From assembly GCA_035715525.1 (NCBI GenBank), contig DASTLA010000313.1:1-6537 (forward strand): a stretch of 6,537 nucleotides of DNA. Reading direction: 5' to 3'. The translations under genes were made by a program, and so were the position numbers. Shown piece by piece: positions 1 through 5,041 of the stretch. The notes below the pieces were generated by a model. That model saw nothing but the letters and a program-made list of their open reading frames with translations, did not search any database and was not told the DNA's origin. This DNA comes from JAHBWI01 sp035715525. Its GTDB lineage: Bacteria > Nitrospirota > Nitrospiria > Nitrospirales > Nitrospiraceae. The stretch's first letter is position 1, and the number at the start of each line of letters is the position of its first letter.

Positions 1-255
1 GAACGGCTGGGGCAGGCGCCGTGCGCGGGCCAGCAGCCTTGGCCGACGTTCGATCCGGCCCTGGTCGTGAGCGACCGGATGGCGATACCCGTTCAGGTCA
101 ACGGCAAACTGCGGAGCAAGCTCGAAGTGGAGGTGACCATGTCCCGCTCGGACATCGAACGATTGGCCAGGACGGCGATCGCGGAATGGCTGAACGGCAA
201 GGAGCCGAAGAAAGTGATCTACGTTGAGAAGAAATTGATCAACTTCGTGGTGTAG
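1..255 (+). CDS. leuS: Leucyl-tRNA synthetase, C-terminal end (partial)
   Basis: This is the last 84 codons of leucyl-tRNA synthetase, the cytoplasmic class I enzyme that charges tRNA-Leu with leucine; the gene begins before the window. The frame is open from base 1 to the TAG at 253-255. The segment WPTFDPALV followed by IPVQVNGKLRSK is the family's signature C-terminal domain start, where most members have VQVNGKLRGK. The typical ending KKVIYVEKKLINFVV closes the protein. This small C-terminal alpha/beta domain contacts the tRNA elbow in known LeuRS structures. The next gene, lptE, starts 44 nt later, and leuS-lptE-holA is also the E. coli order, so leuS is probably the upstream member of this operon. 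The catalytic HIGH and KMSKS motifs lie outside the window. Confidence 0.96.
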   Translation, partial: ERLGQAPCAGQQPWPTFDPALVVSDRMAIPVQVNGKLRSKLEVEVTMSRSDIERLARTAIAEWLNGKEPKKVIYVEKKLINFVV

Positions 256-299
256 TGCCGGTGACGATAGGAGCACGGGCCCGGACGGAACGAGGTCGA

Positions 300-947
300 A
301 TGCTGCCAACGAAAGGGGCGAGCCTGCTGCTCCTTCCTTTTTGGCTGGCGCTTCTCACGCTCTTTGGCTGCGGTTACCAGTTTCGCGTCCAAGGGTCGGG
401 TCCCACGATCGGCGGGACGGCGGAACCGTCAGAAAAACGACTCCATGCGCCGCGCTTGGCGATCTTGCCGCTGCAGAATAATACGTTCGAGCCGAACCTG
501 GAATTGAAATTGGCGAATTATTTTCGGCGAGAATTTTCGGCTGGCGCCGGAGCCGAAATCGTCAATGCCACGGGCGCGGCCGACCTGCTGATGTCCGGGT
601 CGATCATGCAGATCGAGTTGCCGACGCTGAGTTTCGATCAAACCCGGACTTTTGAAAGCCGTGTGCAGATGCTGGTGAGCGTGCAGATCGAGGATATGAA
701 GACCCGACGGACGGTTTGGGCCCAAGTGGCCAAAGGAACCTCCGAGTTCTTCATCACGCAAGATTTGCAGTTCAATCGGGTGCTTCAAAATCGGGCGCTC
801 GAGCAAGCCGGTCGGTTCATCGCTGAAGATTTGGCCTCGCGGTTTTTATTGTTCATGGATTCGGGTGAACTGGAAAAGGCGCGTCAGCGTCCGGTCTCCG
901 GTGAACCAACCCCGGGGCCCGATTCCTTTCCCGGAACCTTTCAATAA
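300..947 (+). CDS. lptE: LPS-assembly lipoprotein LptE
   Basis: Predicted outer-membrane lipoprotein LptE (215 aa), which plugs the LptD barrel and helps place lipopolysaccharide in the outer leaflet. I chose ATG 300: it gives a compact lipoprotein signal peptide with a short basic n-region (Lys5), a hydrophobic run at about residues 8-22, and a lipobox LFGC with the lipidated cysteine at residue 24. The mature start CGYQF is typical of LptE. A short GAGGT lies 3 nt upstream of this ATG. A GTG at 255 overlapping the leuS stop would add 15 residues before the signal peptide and is less likely. Family traits are LAILPLQNNTFEPNLE, followed by a predicted alpha/beta fold up to about residue 195, with ADLLMSGSI and TVWAQVAKG segments. 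The tail is Pro/Gly-rich and probably disordered. Identification rests on signal, fold pattern and the leuS-lptE-holA order, because LptE sequences diverge strongly. Confidence 0.88.
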   Translation: MLPTKGASLLLLPFWLALLTLFGCGYQFRVQGSGPTIGGTAEPSEKRLHAPRLAILPLQNNTFEPNLELKLANYFRREFSAGAGAEIVNATGAADLLMSGSIMQIELPTLSFDQTRTFESRVQMLVSVQIEDMKTRRTVWAQVAKGTSEFFITQDLQFNRVLQNRALEQAGRFIAEDLASRFLLFMDSGELEKARQRPVSGEPTPGPDSFPGTFQ

Positions 948-977
948 CGCGAAAGACCCTGTCGCGGAGAATACCTC

Positions 978-2099
978 ATGGTTCAGTCGATCGCGAGCGT
1001 GGAGTTGCCCGAGGTGTTGCGGCGCAGCGGGGTCTCGACCCTGTATGCCGTGGTGGGCGAGGAGGACTATCTTCGCGATCGTGCGGTGGCTGCATTGCGT
1101 ATCGCCGTCCTCGGTGAGGAGGCTCCTACCGGCTTCAACGACGATGTCTTTTACGCCGACGAGGTTGCCGTCGATGACGTCCTTGCCTGCGCTGCCGAAA
1201 TTCCGGTTTTTGCGTCGCGGCGCTTAGTGGTCTTCAAGGCTCTCGACAAACTCTCGGCTCGGGAGGGCGAAAAACTTGTGTCCTATGTCAAGCAGCCGGT
1301 CGACACGACCACGCTTGTGCTTGCTGCTTCGAAGTTGGATGGTCGGATGAAATGGACCCAGGCAGTGACCAAACAATCCATCCTCGTGAATTGTGCCCCG
1401 CTTTACGAAGGACAGCTGGCGGGCTGGATCCGTCAGGAGGCGGCGAGACTGGGAGTAAGGCCTGACGACGAGGCGGTCCAAGCTTTGAAGGAAACGGCCG
1501 GTGAATCGCTGTATGGTTTGCGCCGTGAACTTGAAAAACTCGCAGCCTATGTACCGGCCGATCGGATGGTTCAGGCCGCGGATGTGGATCTGCTGCGGGG
1601 TACCGAGCCGGGCGCGTCGGTGTTCGATCTGACGGCAGCGATCGGCGGGCGGGATCACCCCCGCGCGCTCCGCATCTTGGCCAGAAATGTCGAGAGCGGT
1701 GAGGCGCCGTTGCGCATCCTCGGCGCCTTGATTTGGCAGTATCGACGGATATGGAAGGTCAAGGACCAACTCGCTGCCGGAGGGCGGGAAGGGGAGGCTG
1801 CGCGGATGCTGAGGATGGATCCCCATACGGTCCGGACATTTCTCGGCCAATTTTCGGAGGCCCATCTGGCCCAGTCGTTTCAATGGTTCATGGAGACGGA
1901 TGCGCGGTTGAAGGGAGGAAGCGGCAGTGCGCCGGTTCGGGTCATGGAAGGCCTGCTGTTCCGGCTGTGCAGCCGGCCGGCCGCTACGCCGGTCACGCCG
2001 GGCGGAGGACGGACAGTGACGCCCCGTCCCAAGCCGTCTGGAAGCAGGCCGCTCTCAAATGTTCGAACGGTTACGCGCGGGAAGCGGCCAGTGCGTTGA
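978..2099 (+). CDS. holA: DNA polymerase III, delta subunit
   Basis: Delta subunit of the clamp loader (373 aa; E. coli HolA is 343), which opens the beta sliding clamp so that it can be loaded on primed DNA. ATG 978 follows GGAG at 966-969 at 8 nt spacing. The N-terminal AAA+-like domain opens with the family signature LYAVVGEEDYLRDRAVAALR (about residues 21-40). The middle region carries GESLYGLRRELEKLAAY, the lid-type helical segment. The C-terminal collar domain has SVFDLTAAIGGRDHPRALRI and APLRILGALIWQYRRIWKVK, both typical. The last 42 residues (about 332-373) form a Pro/Gly/Thr/Arg-rich, strongly basic tail that I do not associate with the family, and its end is encoded in the region shared with rpsT on the other strand. 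The gap to lptE is 30 nt, so co-transcription is likely. No terminator is visible after the stop. Confidence 0.94.
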   Translation: MVQSIASVELPEVLRRSGVSTLYAVVGEEDYLRDRAVAALRIAVLGEEAPTGFNDDVFYADEVAVDDVLACAAEIPVFASRRLVVFKALDKLSAREGEKLVSYVKQPVDTTTLVLAASKLDGRMKWTQAVTKQSILVNCAPLYEGQLAGWIRQEAARLGVRPDDEAVQALKETAGESLYGLRRELEKLAAYVPADRMVQAADVDLLRGTEPGASVFDLTAAIGGRDHPRALRILARNVESGEAPLRILGALIWQYRRIWKVKDQLAAGGREGEAARMLRMDPHTVRTFLGQFSEAHLAQSFQWFMETDARLKGGSGSAPVRVMEGLLFRLCSRPAATPVTPGGGRTVTPRPKPSGSRPLSNVRTVTRGKRPVR

Positions 2100-2349
2100 C
2101 ACGTTGGGCCAGGCGCGAGATGCGGCGGGAGGCGGTGTTCCGCTTGAGTACACCTTTGGTGACCGCTTTGCTCAAGGCTGCAGTGACTTCGCGCAATGAG
2201 GCCTTTGCCTCGTCGAGCTTCTTCTCCGCGATGGCATCGGTCACCTTGCGGATGACGCTTCGGACGGAGCTAAGCGTGGCTCGATTACGGAGGCGACGTC
2301 GTTCTGATTGGCGGGCCCGGCGGATTGTAGACTTGTGCACAACAGGCAT
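2071..2349 (-). CDS. rpsT: Small ribosomal subunit protein S20 (bS20)
   Basis: Ribosomal protein S20 (92 aa; E. coli 87), a primary 16S rRNA-binding protein made of long helices. The N-terminus MPVVHKSTIRRARQSERRR matches the family's basic start, usually MANxKSAxKRxRQSE. The rest is typical: the helix around SVIRKVTDAIAEKKLDEAK and the ending KRNTASRRISRLAQRVNAL. The start is set by AGGAG (complement of 2357-2361) 7 nt before the ATG; a longer frame reaching to 2397 would add 16 residues not found in S20. The gene is a single-gene unit, divergent from pyrF and convergent with holA. Its last nine codons and stop (2071-2099) lie on the complement of the holA 3' end. In E. coli rpsT is autoregulated translationally; nothing here proves the same. 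Confidence 0.97.
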   Translation of the reverse strand: MPVVHKSTIRRARQSERRRLRNRATLSSVRSVIRKVTDAIAEKKLDEAKASLREVTAALSKAVTKGVLKRNTASRRISRLAQRVNALAASRA

Positions 2350-2377
2350 ACGAAATCTCCTACGTTCAAAGCTTGAG

Positions 2378-2407
2378 CTTGTAGCATAGGAAGGCAAACA
2401 TGGTCAA
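2378..2407 (-). promoter_or_regulatory. Candidate sigma-70-type promoter for rpsT
   Basis: Read on the - strand, TTGACC (2407-2402) is followed after 18 nt by TACAAG (2383-2378), which is preceded by TGC, an extended -10 element. Transcription would start near 2371, giving a leader of roughly 20 nt that carries the AGGAG ribosome binding site. Position and spacing suit a short-leader ribosomal protein gene. The match was made by eye to the E. coli consensus, and the housekeeping sigma factor of this organism may prefer somewhat different boxes. Confidence 0.45.
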
Positions 2408-2449
2408 GACGATACAGACAGGATTGGGAAATGGGTCAGGAGGCGCCAC

Positions 2450-3163
2450 ATGACACAGATCGACGCCAAAGATCGTCTGATTGTGGCCTTGGATGTACCT
2501 TCCGCGCCGGAAGCCGAGCAACTCGTGGCTCGCCTCGGTGATCAATTGCGTTTCGTGAAGGTGGGATTGGAACTCTATACTGTGGCGGGCCCGGAAATCG
2601 TGGAAAAACTCGTCCGGCTCGGGAAGCGGGTCTTTCTCGACCTGAAATTTTTGGACATTGAGGAAACCGTGAGGCGTGCCACGGCCCGTGTTGCGGCAAT
2701 GGGCGTCACCTTCCTCACCGTTCATGCCAATCGCAAGGCTTTGATGGCCGCCGTCCAAGCTCGAGGCCAGTCAGATCTCAAACTGCTCGCCGTGACGGTC
2801 CTGACGAACTTTGACAGCCAGGACCTGCGGGACATGGGCATCCAGCGATCGGTACAGGATCTCGTGACGGCCCGAGCCTGCCTCGCCGCGGAGGTTGGGT
2901 GCGACGGCGTGGTCGCGTCCGGCGAAGAACCGCAAGCCATCAGGGCAAAGGTCGGAGCGGACTTGATCATTGTGACACCCGGAGTTCGGCCGGCGGGAAA
3001 GGGTACGGATGATCATGCTAGGGCCACGACCCCCACTCAGACAATTGCCGCCGGAGCTGATTACCTGGTGGTCGGCCGGCCGATCAGGGATGCTCATGAT
3101 CCGCAGGCTGCGATGGCTGCACTGCTGACAGAAATGCAGACGGCCTTCGACGCTCGGCGATGA
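2450..3163 (+). CDS. pyrF: Orotidine 5'-phosphate decarboxylase
   Basis: Converts orotidine 5'-monophosphate to UMP, the last step of de novo pyrimidine synthesis, in the cytoplasm (237 aa, normal bacterial length). ATG 2450 follows a perfect AGGAGG (2438-2443) at 6 nt. The TIM-barrel landmarks are present: Asp15 in IVALDVP, Lys37 in FVKVGLEL, the catalytic Asp64-x-Lys66-x-x-Asp69 in FLDLKFLDIEET, the phosphate-loop arginine Arg180 in TPGVRP, and Arg210 in VVGRPI. Two stretches differ from the common form: DIEET replaces the usual DIPNT-like sequence after the catalytic aspartate, and VHANRKAL replaces the Gly-rich VHASGG-type segment. Since the charged active-site residues are intact, I expect an active enzyme from a divergent subgroup. 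It stands alone, divergent from rpsT and not beside other pyr genes. No clear promoter or terminator could be fixed for it. Confidence 0.96.
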   Translation: MTQIDAKDRLIVALDVPSAPEAEQLVARLGDQLRFVKVGLELYTVAGPEIVEKLVRLGKRVFLDLKFLDIEETVRRATARVAAMGVTFLTVHANRKALMAAVQARGQSDLKLLAVTVLTNFDSQDLRDMGIQRSVQDLVTARACLAAEVGCDGVVASGEEPQAIRAKVGADLIIVTPGVRPAGKGTDDHARATTPTQTIAAGADYLVVGRPIRDAHDPQAAMAALLTEMQTAFDARR

Positions 3164-3215
3164 CGCGTCTCATGAGTTGGAATGTAGACTCAGTCGGCGT
3201 GCCGTTCGACGCGGG

Positions 3216-3245
3216 TTGCGGGCTTTCACGGCGGTTTGCTAAGAT
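3216..3245 (+). promoter_or_regulatory. Candidate promoter for tRNA-His
   Basis: TTGCGG (3216-3221) and TAAGAT (3240-3245) are separated by 18 nt, and TGC directly before the second box makes it an extended -10. A GCCCG stretch follows immediately; a GC-rich discriminator of this kind is typical of stable-RNA promoters under stringent control in well-studied bacteria. The start would fall near 3252, about 30 nt before the tRNA, leaving a short leader for RNase P to remove. This is a consensus match by eye only. Confidence 0.42.
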
Positions 3246-3283
3246 GCCCGTTCGCCACGCTTCCACATCGCGAATACTTGGTT

Positions 3284-3359
3284 GGTGGGTGTAGCTCAAG
3301 GGTAGAGCGCCTGACTGTGGCTCAGGAGGTTGCGGGTTCGAAGCCCGTCACTCACCCCA
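3284..3359 (+). tRNA. tRNA-His (anticodon GTG)
   Basis: A complete cloverleaf can be drawn. The acceptor stem is GTGGGTG (3285-3291) with CACTCAC (3349-3355), including one G-U pair. The D-stem is GCTC/GAGC. The anticodon stem is CCTGA/TCAGG around loop CTGTGGC, with anticodon GTG at 3317-3319. The T-arm is GCGGG-TTCGAAG-CCCGT. The two identity marks of histidine tRNA are encoded: the extra 5' G (position -1, base 3284) opposite a discriminator C73 (base 3356). The 3' CCA is also encoded (3357-3359). It is a single tRNA gene. No T-run terminator follows within 30 nt, so its transcript may run on into the PilZ gene starting at 3391. Confidence 0.98.
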
Positions 3360-3390
3360 TCCCCTCCTCACATAGCGTCCGAATTGTCTC

Positions 3391-3738
3391 ATGCGGGAAG
3401 AATTCGTACCGTTCACTGATCACGGTTCACGCTTTTTGATCCGTTCCTTCCGGCGATTTCCCGTACACTGCCCCGTTTACTATGCTTCTGAGACGGTCCA
3501 AGGCACAGGAACCCTATGGAACATCTCCCTCAAAGGGAGTCGAATCGACGGAACCGAGGCCGTCGAACCGGGGACAGTCTTGAAGCTCAGTGTCATTCTT
3601 CCCGACCATTTCCCTACAGTGTTGGTCGAGCGCGCAACTGTGCGATGGTCCCGCGGACAGGAATTCGGACTAGAGCTTATCTCAATGCGCGATGATGAAC
3701 AGGCCCTCCTCACGAGCTTCGTCACTACCCTCGTATGA
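3391..3738 (+). CDS. Stand-alone PilZ-domain protein, first of three
   Basis: A small soluble protein of 115 aa that consists almost entirely of one PilZ domain, the bacterial receptor fold for cyclic di-GMP. Both ligand motifs are visible: Arg18-x-x-x-Arg22 (RSFRR), and Asn44-x-Ser46-x-x-Gly49 (NISLKG), where Asn replaces the more common Asp. The beta-barrel continues with ATVRW (82-86) and closes with FGLEL (92-96), followed by a short C-terminal helix. No signal peptide or membrane segment is seen and no output domain is attached, so it probably acts by binding a partner. ATG 3391 has no recognisable ribosome binding site; an in-frame TTG at 3436 would remove 15 residues but still keep Arg18. 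The gene starts 31 nt after the tRNA-His, so it may be translated from a tRNA read-through transcript or from a leaderless mRNA. Confidence 0.78.
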   Translation: MREEFVPFTDHGSRFLIRSFRRFPVHCPVYYASETVQGTGTLWNISLKGSRIDGTEAVEPGTVLKLSVILPDHFPTVLVERATVRWSRGQEFGLELISMRDDEQALLTSFVTTLV

Positions 3739-3802
3739 GCCGGACTGTTACGCGGGTCTGACCGCACCCTCCGCTCCTGAAGCCATCGAATCCTGCGCAT
3801 CC

Positions 3803-3848
3803 TCAAAAAGTAATAATTCTTTGCCGTCCCATTCCATGCGGGTACACT
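3803..3848 (+). promoter_or_regulatory. Candidate promoter with AT-rich upstream tract for second PilZ gene
   Basis: TTGCCG (3821-3826) and TACACT (3843-3848) are 16 nt apart. Just upstream lies an unusually A/T-rich stretch (3803-3820) that could act as an UP element in an otherwise GC-rich region. Transcription would start near 3855, giving a leader of about 48 nt before the ATG at 3903. If real, it lets the second PilZ gene be expressed independently of the first. Confidence 0.45.
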
Positions 3849-3902
3849 AACCTTCACCGAGCAGAAACCTCCTGCACGCGCAGAGTTCGGGATCGGATCA
3901 TC

Positions 3903-4247
3903 ATGGCCAAACCGTTCAAGCCCCGCGCCCACTCGCGGGTGCCTATCAGTTGCTTTCTTTACTACCTCGGAGAGGGCCTCGTCGGAACGGGCAAGGTATG
4001 TGATCTGTCCGTGAAGGGGTGGCGGATCGAGGGAGACAAGCCGGTCACCGTGGGGATGAAACTGACGCTCCGCGTATTTCTTCCCGACCAACCCAAAGCC
4101 ATCGATATCGACGGGGCAACCGTGCAATGGGTGAAGGACCGCGCGTTCGGCCTCGAAAACGTAAGGATGAGTGCGTCCGCGGAGGCCCGCATCCAAAAGT
4201 TCATCGAATCGATGTCGAATCCTCCCGGCTCATCCCGCGTCGCCTGA
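3903..4247 (+). CDS. Stand-alone PilZ-domain protein, second of three
   Basis: A 114-residue single-domain PilZ protein, predicted cytoplasmic cyclic di-GMP receptor. The motifs are the cleanest of the three copies: Arg8-x-x-x-Arg12 (RAHSR) and Asp34-x-Ser36-x-x-Gly39 (DLSVKG), followed by the barrel strands DGATVQW and FGLENV. A short C-terminal helix (SAEARIQKFIESM) and a Ser/Pro-rich tail follow. The core lines up with the first PilZ protein without gaps: GTGKVCDLSVKGWRIEG against GTGTLWNISLKGSRIDG, then FLPDQ against ILPDH, so the two are clearly paralogues. Only a weak GGAT-like stretch precedes ATG 3903. The gap from the first gene is 164 nt and holds the candidate promoter. The partner or process controlled cannot be read from the sequence. 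Confidence 0.87.
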   Translation: MAKPFKPRAHSRVPISCFLYYLGEGLVGTGKVCDLSVKGWRIEGDKPVTVGMKLTLRVFLPDQPKAIDIDGATVQWVKDRAFGLENVRMSASAEARIQKFIESMSNPPGSSRVA

Positions 4248-4342
4248 TTCCTTCGTTAACTCGGCCATCCCGCTCACAATTCTCTCGATGTGTCTCCACG
4301 CGGCCGACCTCGCCTGCGGGCGCCACGATTCGCGGTTCCGTC

Positions 4343-4362
4343 GGGGGAGCCTCCCCCCTTTT
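4343..4362 (+). terminator. G/C-rich hairpin with short T-run (weak intrinsic terminator)
   Basis: GGGGGA (4343-4348) pairs with TCCCCC (4352-4357) around a three-base loop GCC, followed by C and TTTT (4359-4362). The stem is strong but short and the T-run is only four bases, so termination may be partial. It lies 95 nt after the second PilZ stop and about 70 nt before the third PilZ start, so it could separate the two genes or act in the leader of the third. Confidence 0.45.
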
Positions 4363-4429
4363 AGAGGACTATCGACACGCGAACGACTTTTCATATCCTG
4401 CCGAGGCTTTTGGACGGCTGGAGGGGTGC

Positions 4430-4795
4430 ATGGAACAGCAGGCTCGCGCGCGTTTTATCGTAGAATGTACCGGTTCCCGAGCGGAGGACGGCCGATTGGT
4501 CTGGAACGGTCGGATCTTGGACCTATCGATTCCGGGTTGGTCCAGGAAGGGGCTCAAGGGGCTGGCGGCCGGGGACTTGCTTCAACTCCATCTCCACATT
4601 CCAGGGCAAGCGAAACCGCTTTCGGTTCGGCTCGCCACGATCCGATGGATCTCCGATACACGCGTCGGAGTCGATCCAATTCTCATGGATGCCGACGACC
4701 AGATGCGGCTCAATGCCTTTGCCGCCCTACATGGGGCATATCCTCACTTTACGACGGATCGCAGAGAGCAGATCGTCATCGCGGACACCAATTAA
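4430..4795 (+). CDS. PilZ-like protein with degenerate ligand motif, third of three
   Basis: A 121-residue protein with the PilZ core but a damaged cyclic di-GMP site. The Asp31-x-Ser33-x-x-Gly36 motif (DLSIPG) is intact and followed by Trp37, and the core runs parallel to the second copy, with LATIRW matching GATVQW. The position matching the first arginine of RxxxR is Gln4 (QARAR, residues 4-8), so one of the two arginines is missing. The closing strand VGVDP is also diverged from FGLEN. ATG 4430 is favoured by an excellent GGAGG (4420-4424) 5 nt upstream. The frame stays open far upstream, but that part runs across the second PilZ gene and encodes no recognisable domain. It may bind the ligand weakly, or have become a ligand-independent partner-binding protein. 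About 25 residues after the core form an unassigned polar tail. Confidence 0.75.
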   Translation: MEQQARARFIVECTGSRAEDGRLVWNGRILDLSIPGWSRKGLKGLAAGDLLQLHLHIPGQAKPLSVRLATIRWISDTRVGVDPILMDADDQMRLNAFAALHGAYPHFTTDRREQIVIADTN

Positions 4796-4827
4796 CTCGC
4801 CCTTCCGACCGACCTTCATCAGTCAGA

Positions 4828-4880
4828 CGGCTCATTTCCGAATCCCCCCGCCCCAATTGTGCCCTACATAGAATGAGCCG
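4828..4880. repeat. 9-bp inverted repeat in the gap between third PilZ gene and glycosyltransferase
   Basis: CGGCTCATT (4828-4836) and its exact complement AATGAGCCG (4872-4880) flank a 35-nt spacer. It sits in the 246-nt gap 4796-5041, the longest non-coding stretch here, otherwise without a convincing gene. The arms could form a long-loop hairpin in the 3' part of the PilZ transcript or two half-sites for a regulator. No T-run follows, so it is not an intrinsic terminator. A shorter palindrome, GACCG-C-CGGTC, occurs at 4987-4997 nearer the next gene. Confidence 0.35.
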
Positions 4881-5041
4881 GCCTCCGTTCCCATTCATCG
4901 TCGGTTGTCCAGTATGCGGCCGTTGCTTGACATCGGTCGGGTAGATAGTGTCCTCTTGCTAGATGATCGAATCCCAGGGCCTCGTGGACCGCCGGTCGGC
5001 CTGGTGCGGGCAATTCATGCACGAGCAGTAGAGGACGTTAG

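Noticed and set aside
1224..1883. 219-codon open frame on the - strand inside holA
   Set aside because: Antisense shadow of a well-supported gene; no family resemblance.
1733..2389. 218-codon open frame on the + strand across the holA end and rpsT
   Set aside because: Lies in another frame of holA and antisense to rpsT, both firmly identified; low-complexity Arg-rich translation.
3214..3336. 9-bp direct repeat GGTTGCGGG, one copy upstream and one inside the tRNA-His
   Set aside because: The second copy is the variable-loop/T-stem of the tRNA; no flanking integrase or longer duplication suggests an attachment site, so it is probably chance.
3408..3426. Short inverted repeat ACCGT/ACGGT at the start of the first PilZ gene
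   Set aside because: Only 5 bp per arm inside coding sequence; expected by chance.
3480..4196. 238-codon open frame on the - strand across two PilZ genes
   Set aside because: Antisense to two genes with clear PilZ motifs, no ribosome binding site and no recognisable domain.
4019..4429. Long N-terminal extension of the third PilZ gene, open in the same frame
   Set aside because: It crosses the second PilZ gene in another frame, encodes Arg/Ser/Pro-rich sequence with no domain, and ATG 4430 has a strong ribosome binding site at ideal spacing.
4927..4932. Perfect TTGACA box upstream of the glycosyltransferase
   Set aside because: No acceptable -10 box lies 16-18 nt downstream; the nearest candidate, TAGATG at 4960-4965, is 27 nt away, so I do not call a promoter.
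4171..4944. 257-codon open frame on the + strand
   Set aside because: Overlaps the third PilZ gene almost entirely in another frame; its composition is rich in Arg, Ser and Pro, typical of a shadow of GC-rich coding DNA.
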